Below are positions 33,106 through 44,086 of a stretch of 64,000 nucleotides of DNA, piece by piece. Made by a program: the position numbers and the translations under genes. The notes beneath the pieces are model-generated. The model was not told where the DNA came from, made no database searches, and saw nothing but the letters and a program-made list of their open reading frames with translations. The stretch comes from Tetracentron sinense (taxonomy: Eukaryota; Streptophyta; Magnoliopsida; Trochodendrales; Trochodendraceae): NCBI GenBank assembly GCA_015143295.1, contig CM026551.1:11552499-11616498 (forward strand), in the 5' to 3' direction. The first letter of the stretch is position 1. Each line of letters opens with the position of its first letter.

Positions 33106-33302
33106 TGAGCTAGTATGAGGGTATTCCTAAATATATTCTATAATCCTCCTATAACCATGCACCATACATTAAGGATTAGGATTAAGCTTGACTTGTTTTG
33201 TCTTTTCAAATGTCACATCAATTCTAATCATATTTGTTTATTAATGAGTTAAAAGGTTAGAATCTGGGAGTACACTTGAGGAGTACTTGTAGGCTAATTC
33301 TT
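33106..33302. mobile_element. MITE family GAATTAGTCTATGGGTACTC, copy 4
   Basis: GAGCTAGTATGAGGGTATTC on the left and GAGTACTTGTAGGCTAATTC on the right are diverged inverted repeats. The interior has the ATGTCACATCAATTCTAATC block shared with the copies at 15829, 16358 and 19441. Confidence 0.55.
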
Positions 33303-34314
33303 CTTATTCTTCCTGACTAAGGGATAATTTTATTTTCTTACAAAATCCTCTCTCCACTTTGCATCTCTCTCCTATATTTTTCCACATCTACACATGTACA
33401 TTACATGGGTCTCACTAGAGTCACTCTTCTCATTCTCTCCCCATTCACCATCTCACGTGTATCTATCGCACATGTGACCCTCTAGTATATTATAACATAC
33501 GCAGCAAAAAAAAAGAGAACATTATAACATATATTATGCATGTAATATATGCTTTATATATTACTAGCAGGTGGCACGTGCGATACATGTGAGAGCGAGG
33601 GTAAGGAGTTAATGACACCCGATTGAACTCGCTAGTGACACGTGTAATGCACGTGAGAGCGAGGGGAAGGAGTTAACCACAGTTAATAGGAATTAAAAGG
33701 GGCATTTGTTAACCCATGCGTGTAATTGAATTCTCCCCCAGGTCAATCGCGATTGGCTGTGATTCTAAATATTCTAAATTGATTGATGGCAATGGGTAGT
33801 TTAGGAATAAGCAAAACATTAAATCAAAGGTAAGGGTAGTTTGGGAATTTTGGAAAAATCATCTACGCGTGCCTCTCGCATTATAATACTAAAGATATTA
33901 TAAACATGGTTATATTATAATATAATATATTATTATTATATAAAATAATATATACACTTTTAAAACAGCATATATTTAGTCATGAATCCACCCTCCCTCA
34001 TCCCTATACACTATTATAACCGTGTACCCCCCAACCCAATCCATGCTAAAATAAGTCAACTGTTTTCCATGTTTATTCAAGAACACTTGCAATGGATGGG
34101 GTCTCATACTCTCATTCTCAATAGAAAGATGCCAATTTAGATGTCTTCAAACATAGTTGCTTGAACTCAATTACCACTCGAACTTGAGCTAAGCCCAAAG
34201 AAAAATGTACTCCCAATACACTGATTGGAATGTGCAACAAGTCACCAACAGATAACAAACGGTTGTTTAGAAATTAAAGATCATAGTCCCTTGTCAAAAA
34301 TATGTGTTAAGAAT
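33303..34314. other. Intergenic; repeat-derived, possible Helitron-type end near 33563
   Basis: TACTAGCAGGTGGCACGTGC at 33563 resembles the reverse complement of a Helitron 3' end. A motif of about 35 bp (GAGAGCGAGGGTAAGGAGTT) recurs at a spacing of about 60 bp. The AT-rich remainder has no gene. Confidence 0.3.
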
Positions 34315-34760
34315 GGCTACTATTACTCCGGACGACGGACAACCTTGCAATGGAAACATATTTGTAGTGACCTAAGAACTTGAAAAATCACTTGCACATT
34401 AAATATTTTTAAACTTTCTTTGAATACTTGTCATAGTGTACAAAAAAGTCGGAGAGCATGTTCTCTCTAAATTCTACCATGAGATGACTTTTTTTCATAA
34501 TTAATATTTATTTGGTGATGAGATGGAATCAGAGCTAATTGCAATTGAACCTGAGGAGAGTTCAATCACATAAACAGGTCTAACATGTAATCCTTTTAAT
34601 CTTTATTAAATGTGGTTAAGGTTTACTGTTCCTTAAGGTTCAATAATCTAAATTTAGTTTTTAGAAAAAGAAAGTAGTAAAAAATTGGTTATTAAGGTAG
34701 TGTAAGTTCAATTACCAACCGCGGATTAAAGATTAAGAACATCTAATAAAAAACAAAAAA

Positions 34761-36438
34761 GGGTAAATTACAGTTACCTCCCCTGAGGTTTGGTCAAATT
34801 GCAGAGACCTCCTCTCTAGTTTCTAAAATTACACTACCCTCCCCTGAGTTTCAATTGTCAGTAACAGATTCCCCCTTCTGTTAATATATCATTACTAAAG
34901 GGATGGATTTTGATGATGTCATGCTTTAAACATTTTTAAATACCTAAATTATCCCTGAAATACCAATAACATTTTAAAAAAAATTAACCCAATTGTTCTT
35001 TTCTCCTAGCAACAAACCGGGAATGTAAAAGCTTATCACATGTACACAAAGCCAACACAGTCATCCTCTATTCCAACCCATACTCTCAAGTCTCACCGAC
35101 TGCTTAGCACTATCGTAGTTATTAATTACTGCAAGCGGATCATTTGGGATAGCAACCATCACTTCTATCCCAATTCCAAACAAAGCATTCATGGTAGTCT
35201 GATCGGCATCGAAGAGCTTTACTTTCTGAACCCCATTGTCTTTCAATATTTGAACCATGGCCTTAGGCGGTAACAAAGATGACCCATAATAGAAACAAGA
35301 GCCTTGTCATCTTCCTGCAAAACCCACCCCAAAAATCAACTCTCTTGTGTGAATAACTTCTAGTGCTCATGGAAAAAATCAATTTTGGAAAGATGAGGCG
35401 GAGTTTCATGAAAAAACTTAGATTTGGTGATGATATAGTGAGATAGATGGAAAATTGATGTTTTTAGCTTTGTTTTTCTATTGAAGTGGACTAGGAAAGA
35501 AACTGGGGGAGGGGGGCTTTGCAGGTGAGATTGCCGGATCTCAAAATAAAAATCAGCGATTCACTGAAACAAGTTGAGATTATGGATAAGACTGTAACAC
35601 AAACATGTGGAAAAGGGGAAGAAAAAACAAAAGCTGCAACGAATATTAAACAAAAAAAGAAATGAGCATAGAAAAGGGAAAAAATCCAAGAAAAAAAGAA
35701 TCAAAACCCCATTGGTAAAAGTACCGCCGAAGGTTGTATGAGACAACCAACTCACCAAATATGGGCTACTTAAACGCAAATCCAACAAATAAACAGAGAA
35801 GAAAAATACCCCCACCAAAGAGAAAACAGTTTTCTCAGTAAACCCACCACCGAAACCGGTGCAAAAAAGGATTTTGGCAGATGAATTCTCAAACAAATCC
35901 GAGAAAAAAAAATCAAAAAGCCTACAAGATAAGCACGAAAGGGAAAAGAAAAATCAACAACAGAACCACCAATGAAACCCGTATTATTTTCAGAGATGAG
36001 TTTCTAAAACAAACCTGAAACTTTCAGAAACCAATGGGAACTACAGAAATTACAGACCAAAACCAAGAAAATTCAACAAATGGATTGGAACCGCCATTTC
36101 AGACAAAATTGCCACGAGAAAAATGGTGCAAGAACAAGATTTCGGAGGAGGGTTTGTCAAGCGTTGACGGTGTCCGACGTTGAAGGAGGTCGGACAGTTG
36201 AGATTGGCCATGGTGAGAGAAATCTTGCTAAGATTTTTGAGCCGTGTTGAAGAGAGAGGGTTTTTGTGTTAAACGAAGAGTGTTTTAACTCATAATGGGG
36301 TAAAATCGTAAAAGCATAATTTTCGTTAACGGTGTTAACATAACCAATCTGACAGGAAAGGGCAGTGTTATTTTAGAAACTAGAAGATAGGTCTCTGCAA
36401 TTTGACCAAACCTCATAGAGGTGTCTGCAAAGTAAATT
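34761..36438. mobile_element. Pack-MULE-like element with GH17 gene fragment
   Basis: The left end starts GGGTAAATTACAGTTACCTC and then CCCTGAGGTTTGGTCAAATT and GCAGAGACCTC. The right end carries the inverted equivalent (GGTCTCTGCAATTTGACCAA, then ACCTCATAGAGGTGTCTGCA). The TIRs are about 55 bp. GGGTAAATTACA...CCTGAGGTTTGG is a Mutator-type terminus seen often in plants. The element is absent at the matching place in unit B and in the inverted copy, so both boundaries are supported by empty sites, though the AT-rich flanks hide the 9-bp target duplication. It has no transposase. It carries a beta-1,3-glucanase fragment at 35090-35283. Confidence 0.75.
35090..35283 (-). pseudogene. Captured exon fragment of a GH17 glucan endo-1,3-beta-glucosidase
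   Basis: Minus-strand translation reads LLPPKAMVQILKDNGVQKVK and then LFDADQTTMNALFGIGIEVM and VAIPNDPLAVINNYDSAKQS. This is the early part of the GH17 domain (after the GVNWGT start) of plant endo-1,3-beta-glucosidases, covering about 65 of more than 300 residues. The catalytic Glu residues lie downstream in the family and are not present. Similarity fades after SVRLES near 35095. It is uninterrupted by stops, which suggests recent capture, but there is no signal peptide, start context or catalytic part, so no enzyme is expected. Confidence 0.8.
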
Positions 36439-37974
36439 AAAATTAAATGGAAGATTAAAAGAAAGTCTTTTGTTTTCGTACTTCATTTTCTTCAACTTGG
36501 TGGAGCCCACAGGCCAAAGAATCTGTTGGTTGCGAGCTGCCTTCTCCGCCGTCCTTATCTTACGTGAAGACTTCTCATTTGTTGAAGTTTTGTACTTTGT
36601 GATCTAAGCACATAAATACTCTTCGGTTTACTTACAATGATGTGTGGATGCCCGAGGTTCCACCTGGGGGCATCCACCAGAGGTGATCCGAAGCCCATGA
36701 ATACGTGTCGGACTCAGACTTGGCTGGCAATAAGGACTTTTCCACGTGTCCGCTGAATTTGGGTGCGCTTAGATACGTCAAATACTACCCTACATTGCAC
36801 CGGCTCGGTCGGTCCTGTCCAATTTTTTATTTTGGTCAAGTCGGACACGTCTCTTGTCTCGTGTCGGAGATTTGCTTCTCGATGCCTATGACTTAAAAGA
36901 TATACACACTATATGCTCCGGTTAATTAATTACAAAATACTCCACATTTCCTCATTCATGCCTCCATCTGTCCTCAATCCTCATAGCCAAGGAAAAAAAA
37001 ACTGATTTTTTTCCTTCTAAAACTTTAGTTGGATCAACCATAACTCTCACCGGGTGGCTTGTGCCACTCGAAGTGTGTATATCTCATTTGGAGTCGTTTA
37101 GGGTCCTATTCGATCGAGAGTAAGGTGGAACTATGATTTTCTTGTAGGGACTAACAACGTTTTCCCGGGGGGGTCACTGGAATCTTTTTTTGAGGGCCAA
37201 ATTTTTGGGTCATCATGTCTTTTTATGTCAATTTGTAAAGAATGTATTTTTTCTCAAAAATTTAAGGGGCTACAACTCCTATCCCTGGCTACCTCCTCTT
37301 TCGAAGCTACGCCCCTATTAATCCTAAAGGATATTTTGTTTTGGTTTTTTTCCATGTGGCTCCGCTTTATCATGTTTAGCCCACTTTTAAATCGGTGCTC
37401 GGCTCTCTAACTCACTCAGCATTGCTAACAGTGTTAATTGCCAGGAGCCACACTGGTTGGAGGCAAGTGTATATGCCTCATGTGGGATTTTCGGGATTAT
37501 ATTCCCTTGGATGATGATTGATGGTTGATAGGCCACCGTGTTTAACTAAGGTTATCAACCATGTTTAACCGTTTTTCTATCAAAAACAAAAACCAAGAAC
37601 AAGACCCTTGAGGTTAAAGCTTGCCTAATTATTAATGAGACAGATGTGGGGACATGATAAACCACAGTTGATGTTGAGAAAAAGCCAAGTGATTTACAAA
37701 ATATTACCTTCATAATTTTTTTTTCTTAGTGGAGATATCATTTACCAATGTTTGTTGTCGAGAAATTTTGAAAAATAGGAGATAATGAAGAGAATTTTTA
37801 AGTTTTTTTTTTTTTGTCACATTTCCCTCACTAAATCTATTTGGCCTTAATTTCCTTATTCTTCTCTGTGGAGCTGTCAATCATCACAGTTGCTACTACT
37901 CCGGACGACGGACAACATTGCAAGGGAGTAGTATATTTGTAGTTATCCAAGAATTTGAAAAATCCCTTACACAT

Positions 37975-39502
37975 TAAGGTGGCGTTTGGATAGACTTCCC
38001 AAAGATGAAAAGTACTTCCTCAAAAGTTATTTCGCAGGAAATAACTCTTGAGGAAATCTGACAAAGTCATTTGGTGGTTAAAATAGCGTTTGGTTTGCAC
38101 ATCTGAAAAATGACTTTTAAGAATTCAAAATTCAAAATTTATGTTTGGTTTACCCTTGCAAGAAGTAACTTTTGAAATTTTTTTTTTTTTTTAAACATTT
38201 GACTAAGTAGAGAAGAAAGCCATGTTAATATCAAGACCTTGTGCAGCCACATGTTCAACAAATAGGTAAAGACCACCAGTTTCAGCACCCTTTTCACCTC
38301 TAATTACATAGTAGATGGTGAAATTCAGCAAAAAAAAATTAAACGTCCATAACAAGTGTTTAGTAAATGCAGTATAATAAACGTCCACAACAAGTGTTAT
38401 ACATCAACATCAATCATAGACTTCATCACAGGCTTGTGCAAGTCTATCTCTATAGGCACCCATCTCTTCGTCCTCATGTTGGAGGATAATATTTCCCGTG
38501 TTAGCTCCATTTTCTTCATTAACCCAAGCATCATCTTCATATTCACAAAAGAGCTCATCATTTACGGCCTCCTGCTTGATGAAATTGTGGATAGTCATTG
38601 TAGCAACAACTATATCTCTTTGGGTGGTCAAGGAGTAAGGTGGCATTTGCTTCAAGATCGGAAAGCAGGCCTTTAGCACGCCGAAGCAACGTTCAATTAC
38701 ATTCCGAAGTGAGGAATGAATGTAATTGAATTTTTCTTTTGCCGTTCTTCTCGCATTTCCACGACGAAAGTCTTGAAGATGATATCGAATACCGCGGTAG
38801 GGAGCAAGAAACCCAGCCATGTTAGGATAGCCAGCATCAACAATGTAATACTTACCTGCATCAACATTAAATTGCTTTAAGAAATATTTCATTTACATAA
38901 ACTCAAACTACCATAAGTTTGTTCATATTACCAGGAGGTGCATGATGAAAGTTAAGCCATGGTGTTCTTATGGTTTCCAACAATATACGCGAGTCATTTG
39001 CTGATCCTTCCCAACCAGCATTGACATACGTAAAACGCATGTCAAAAGAACAAGCCGCCAATATATTCTGTGTACATGTCCCCTTTCTACCTCTATATGG
39101 AACTTGTTTGTCTATTGGTACCACAGCATCGATATGAGTACCGTCTATCGCACCAATACAGTTCTTTTACACAAAAGAAAAGAGGCATAATAATTACAAA
39201 TATATCATAGAAAAAAATTCAAGAAAACAATAAAAATGATATAGCATAATGATTTACCTTAAAATTTTGGCGGTATTTTCGATTACTTTGAATTTCTGGC
39301 GGAATTTCAAGATATGAAACTCACTTTTGTTCATCTTTTTTTCTGGATCAAAACAAGTCATTTTTAAGAGTCTGACTGATCAATAAGTCAAGAGAACTTC
39401 TATCATCCGACAAAATCAATAGGAAAAACTGAAAGGGCTAGAAAGATACCAGTCTGACTCAGATAAAAAGGCAACCAATACAGATACGTAAGTAATATTT
39501 AA
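37975..39502 (-). mobile_element. PIF/Harbinger transposon, truncated
   Basis: The left terminus GGTGGCGTTTGGATAGACTT starts at 37978 after TAA (37975-37977). Unit sequence resumes with TAAATATCTTTAAACTTTCC at 39500, so the insert is 37978-39499 with TAA on both sides, the 3-bp TWA-type target duplication of PIF/Harbinger. Unit A shows the unoccupied form (CACATTAAATATTTTTAAAC). The right end does not show the matching TIR, and the second (Myb-like) gene typical of the superfamily is absent, so the element has lost its transposase-5' side. Confidence 0.8.
38410..39318 (-). pseudogene. Harbinger (DDE_Tnp_4) transposase, C-terminal three exons
   Basis: Three exon-like segments on the minus strand: about 39318-39258 (ends RKYRQNFK, GT donor), 39163-38932 (NCIGAIDGTHIDAVV to FHHAPP) and 38855-38410 (KYYIVDAGYPNMAGFLAPYR to EVYD, TGA). 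The introns of 94 and 76 bp have GT-AG borders and keep the frame. The DDE residues can be placed: D in GAIDGTH, D in GSANDSR, and E in NVIERCFGVLK. The N-terminal helix-turn-helix part is missing upstream and a stop precedes the first segment, so the gene is a 5'-truncated relic, although the catalytic core has no stop. Confidence 0.85.
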
Positions 39503-39862
39503 ATATCTTTAAACTTTCCCCGAGCACATGTCATAGTATACAAAAAGTCAAACAAAATGTTTTCTCTGAATTCTACCGTGAGATGACATTTTTTCGTAAG
39601 TAATATTTATTTGGTGAGGAGATGGAATCACAGTTAATTACGATTGAACACAAGGAGAGTTCAATCACATAAACATGTCAACATGTGTTCATCGTAATTG
39701 TGGTTAAGATTTATTAATTGTTAAAGTTCAATAATTTAACTTTAGTTTTTAGAAGAAAAAAAAATTAAAAATATTGGTTATTAGGTGTGAGAGTAAGTTC
39801 ACTTACCAACTACAGAATAAAAACCAAAAAACAAATAATAAAAAAATTAAATTAAAATTAAA

Positions 39863-40042
39863 GAGCATTGCTAAGCCCACTTTCCGGGCATCTACTGTCT
39901 CATTGTTTTTATTTGTTCTAAACAAAAGACAAAAAAATGAAAGTGGTGGGATCCATTAAAAAGTGCGGAACCCATTAAAAAAAAAAATGTAATACTATTT
40001 TATGTTCTTATATATGTCCGGAAAGTAACATAGCATTGCTTA
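39863..40042. mobile_element. Small TIR element in unit B
   Basis: GAGCATTGCTAAGCCCACTT and TCCGG at the left face CCGGAAAGTAACATAGCATT and GCTT at the right (imperfect TIR of about 24 bp). It is absent from unit A and from the inverted copy. The target duplication is unclear. Confidence 0.6.
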
Positions 40043-42629
40043 AATGCCCCTAGTGTAAAAAGGGGCTCCGCATGATGAGAGTCGCTCCGCCTGATATTTA
40101 AACTGTTGAAAGAAAGTCTCTATCTTTTATTTTCGTACTTCATTTTCATCAACTTGGTGGAGCCCACAGGCCGAAGAATCTGTTGGTTGCGGGCTGCCTT
40201 CTCCGGCGTCCTTATCATACGTGAACAATTCTCATTGGTTGAAGTTGGGTACTTGTGATCTAAGCACATAAATGCGTGTCGGACTCAGACTTGGCTGGCA
40301 ATAAGGACATTTCCACGTGTCCGCTGAATTTGGCTGCTCATAAATACGTCAAATACTACCCTACATTGCACCGGCTCGGTCGGTCGGTCCTGTCTTATTT
40401 TTTATTTGGGAAATAGGATTTTTTTTTTTTTATTCGAGATATACGTTTAGGCTTTTAATCAAAAGAAAAGAAAAAAAAAAGGATATACGTTTAGGCCAAC
40501 GCAGGTTAGGTGTTAGTATCTATTCAATTAGTGGGCTGATGGAGAGTATATACAAACTCCCATGCTTTTGAAAATTGAATCCGATACTTTCCCCAAAGTA
40601 GGGGATACACTAACGTACCTATAAATTCCATTTTCAAACTTAAGGCATCCATATATTACTATTCTTTTTATTTTGGTCAAGTTGGATACGTCTCTTGTCT
40701 TGTCGAGGATTTGCTTCTGATGTCCATGACTTAAAATATCATACACGTTATATTCTCAAGTTAATTAATTATAAATTACCCCATTTGTCCTCATAGCTAA
40801 GAGGAAAAAAATAAAAAGATTTTTTTTCCCACTCTTCTAAAACTGATGTAGTGAAGTTGGATCAACAATAATTCTCACCGGGTGGCTTGTGCCACTGGAA
40901 GTGTTTATTTCATGGGGAGTTGTTTAGTGTTCTATTCCATTGAGTAACAGTGTAGCTAGGGGTGGAACTAAGATTTTCTTGCAGGGGCTGCTAACAATGG
41001 GTTTTGGGGGGGGGGACTCTGGAAATTTTTTTGAGGGCCAAGTTCTTAGGTCATCGTGTCTATTTATGTTCGGTTGTAAATAAAATATTTTTTCTCAAAA
41101 GTTTAGGGGCTACAACCCCCATCCCCCAGCTGCCCCCCTCTTCAAAGCTATGCTCCTATTAATCCTAAAAGGATATTTTGTTTTGTTTTTTTCCATGTGG
41201 CTCCGCCACTGATTGTAGCAGTTGATAGGCTTTATCGTGTTTGGCCTGCTTTTAAATCGGGTGCTTGGCTCTCTAACTCACTCACCATTGCTAACCACTG
41301 CTAATTGAGGTTGCAGAACCATGAGCCACACTGGTTGGAGGCATGTGTATATGCCCCATGTGGGGTATTCGGGATTATATTCCCTTGGATGATGATTGAT
41401 GGTTGATAGGCCCACCGTGTTTAACTAAGGATATCAACCATGTTTAACCGTTTTTGACTACCCAAAAAAAAAACAAGATCCTTGAGGTTAAAGCTTGCCT
41501 GATTATTAATGAGACAGATATGGGAACATAATAAACCACAGTTGATGCTGGCGATTTTATATATTTAGAAACTTGTTGTGTTTGCTTCGCTTAAAAGATT
41601 TAATTTTATCAAAATTAATTTTCTAAAATCGACATTATTTCAAATCGGGAGGGGAGTGACTAATAGGGGAGAAATCAATTTTGTGGGGGGATTTACAAGT
41701 TAGTACTTATCAAAGAGAAAAGAAAAGAGTCTCTCACATTTTCCTCACCAAACCCCTTTGGCCCTGTTTTCCTCTCTTCTTATTTGTTGCAGTGGGTCAT
41801 CAAAACTGCTACTACTACTCCGATCCGCGGACAATAGTAATAGAAGTAACTTCTTCTCCATATCACCCACCCTCCTCCTTTCTTCCTCTCTTCGTCATCC
41901 TCCTCACAGCTTTATGACTTGCAAATTGTAAAATGACCATAAGAACTATGATGGATGTTTCTACTTAGTAATCTTTATCAGTTGCTTGTTTATCGAAAAG
42001 AATATAACTCCACTTAGCTTTGATCTTGAGATGGTTTTTTAGGGGTGGAAATTTCTTATCCAATCCATCCTAAGTCCTAACCATTGGGGCTGAGATTTTT
42101 TTATTTGTAGATCTTTTTCAAGCTGGTAATTTTTAACCCAAGTATAATTTGGGTTGATTCCCTCCAAATGGCTAATATATGGTTGATTCCCTTCAAAATG
42201 GTTTACATATAAGAGTATAGTAAACGCACAAGAACCAAATTTGTAAAAATAGTGTTAAGAAAGTTAGAACCGACTGAAGGGTTGGACAGTTGATTTGCAA
42301 TGTATACAGTCGATGGTTATGGTTATGCCATATTATTGGTTAGATAGAGATTGAGAGAGATGAGTAGGTACCATATGCTTGGGCCAATAAGGGCCGTTTG
42401 GCATCGCTCACAAGGACAATTCTCTATTCCCTAAGAATAGAAACTGACCATAAACCTCTTTACAAATAGATATGAAGATTCAAAAACCAACTCCCAAAGA
42501 ACTGCAGAAATTGTCGAAGTTCTTTTAGAGTTGGGGTTTGAATCTTGATGATATATTTGAACAGATGTTTACTGCTGCAAGCACATAATTCTCTCTCTCT
42601 TAGTTACTAAAATATGACATAACCATAAT

Positions 42630-43115
42630 CAATGTTACTTGGTTCGTTGGTTCGCCCCATTCGAATTCAAGTTTGTTGTTCGCTGTCCATAGTTCGCCAC
42701 TCGAAATTGAACCTAGTTCATTAGGGATAGAATGAGATAATTCATTTTTTGATTCGCTTAGGTTTTTTTAATTTGGTTGTTAGCTTGGTTCGCTTACTTA
42801 AGCATGTAAAATAATTATATTTTATTATATATATAGTTAAATGTGTAAATAAATATATTATAAATAATTATTTAGGAAATCCATTAAAAAATGTATTTGT
42901 ATGAGTCGTTTGCGAAAAGCTAAAAGAAATATTCGTCAAACCTAAAGCATAAATTCGCTAAATTCAAAAAACATATCAGCAAACTTGAATAAAAAATTTG
43001 ACGAACCAAGACCATTTGGAAGAATTATATGGTTTACTCAATTTAACGAACCAAGCCAAACCTAACCGCCAATTGGTTTGGGTTCACTACGATAGACAAT
43101 GAATCTGGTAACCAT
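42630..43115. mobile_element. GGTTCGC repeat element, copy 1 (in the inverted-repeat loop)
   Basis: It starts AATGTTACTTGGTTCGTTGG and ends near GAATCTGGTAACCA. Multiple TTCGC / GCGAA phrases lie at both ends and the core is AT-rich. Copy 2 is at 47564-48092. Structure and subterminal repeats suggest a non-autonomous hAT-type element. Confidence 0.55.
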
Positions 43116-43139
43116 GACCATGACCATGACCATGACCAT
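43114..43139. repeat. (CCATGA)n microsatellite
   Basis: Four CCATGA units in a row at the junction of the loop and the right arm. Confidence 0.9.
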
Positions 43140-43465
43140 AACCATCAACTGTAACATTGCAAATCAACTGTTCAACCCTTCAGTCCGGCCAGCTTTCTAA
43201 ACACTATCCCATAGATTTGACTCTAGAGCAGCTATACATGCTTTTGTACGTAAGCCGTTGGAAGAGAACCAACCATATGTAAGCCATTTGGATAAGAATC
43301 AACCAAATTATAAATCCAGCTTGAAAAGATCCAAAAGTTAAAAGCCTCAGCCCCAACCTTGTAGGACGGATTGCATAAAAAAATCTCCACCCCTAAATAC
43401 ATATGAAGATCACAGCTAAGTGGAGGCTTATTCTTTTTGATAAACCAGAAACCGATAAAAATTAC

Positions 43466-43664
43466 TAAGGTGGCGTTTGGTAACACTAGTCTAAAAAGAA
43501 GTGCTTATTTGAAAATTATGCTTACTTGAACTTTCGACTGTTAAGTTGAAGCATGTCTATATTTTAGAGATTTTAGGGATAAAAACCACTATTTTAAAAA
43601 GTAGCTAAGCATATTTTTTAATTAAGCACTTCTTTTTAGACTAGTGTTACCAAACGCCACCTAA
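43466..43664. mobile_element. PIF/Harbinger-type MITE with 39-bp perfect TIRs
   Basis: The element 43469-43661 (193 bp) starts GGTGGCGTTTGGTAACACTA, and 39 bp at each end are exact inverted repeats. TAA flanks both sides (43466-43468 and 43662-43664). The unoccupied site exists in the left arm of the surrounding inverted repeat (CTACTTAGTAATC on the plus strand), which confirms insertion and the 3-bp duplication. The first 12 bp equal the terminus of the Harbinger element at 37978. Confidence 0.92.
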
Positions 43665-44086
43665 GTATAAAGATCAATCATAGTTCTAATCATTTTATAG
43701 TTTGAAAATCATAAAGCTGTGAGGAGGAGAAGAGAGGAAAACATGGCCTGGCCAAATGGGTTGGGTGAAAATGTGAGAGGAACCCTTTTATTTTCTATGG
43801 AGAAGTATCGTCCCGAAAATCCTCTACAAAATCATTTACCCCCTATTAGAATCACTTCCCTTTCGATTTTTAAAAATTTTCATTTTAGAAAATTGATTTT
43901 GACAATAATCAATATTTAAGTAAACCAAACACTATTCTCAAGACATAAAATCGCTAGAATCAATTTTAATCGATTAAATCAGCTACAAAATCCAAACCTC
44001 ATGCTCCCTTGATTTATATAAAATCAGTTAGATCTCATCACAATTGATTATGGATAAAAGAATCCGAACCAAACAGGACCTTAGAG

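Larger units (their letters stand above)
34315..37890 (+). repeat. Tandem module, unit A (carries Pack-MULE)
   Basis: Starts GCTACTATTACTCCGGACGA. The order of landmarks is the same as in unit B: ACTTGAAAAATCAC, ACATTAAATATTTTTAAACT, AATTCTACCATGAGATGACT, GAGTTCAATCACATAAACA, the TTCATTTTCTTCAACTTGGT block, CGTGTCGGACTCAGACTTGG, CAAATACTACCCTACATTGC, CACCGGGTGGCTTGTGCCAC, and TTAAAGCTTGCCT. Without the 1.68-kb insertion it is about 1.9 kb. An extra segment of about 85 bp at 36610-36695 is absent from unit B and the inverted copy. Confidence 0.85.
37891..41808 (+). repeat. Tandem module, unit B (carries Harbinger)
   Basis: Starts TGCTACTACTCCGGACGACG, head to tail after unit A, with the landmarks listed for unit A. 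It is split at ACATTAA (37971-37977) by the Harbinger insertion and carries a small TIR element at 39863-40042. At 41809 the start motif GCTACTACTACTCCGATCCG appears a third time, so the series continues as a partial unit C into the inverted-repeat region. Confidence 0.85.
41600..43905. repeat. Large inverted repeat, arms about 0.75 kb, loop about 0.8 kb
   Basis: Left arm about 41600-42333, right arm about 43112-43905. Paired landmarks from the outside in: CAATTTTCTAAAATC-type blocks, CATTTTCCTCACC with GGTTGGGTGAAAATG, TTTTCCTCTCTTCT with AGAAGAGAGGAAAA, CTCCTCACAGCTTTATGA with TCATAAAGCTGTGAGGAG, CTCCACTTAGC with GCTAAGTGGAG, ATTGGGGCTGAG with CTCAGCCCCAA, and GGGTTGGACAGTTGATTTGC with GCAAATCAACTGTTCAACCC. 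The left arm contains the start of unit C (41809-41870), absent on the right, and the right arm contains the MITE 43469-43661, absent on the left. Confidence 0.75.

Noticed and set aside
33540..33900. Possible minus-strand Helitron between 33563 and 33900
   Set aside because: Only one end is suggestive; the other terminus and insertion site could not be defined.
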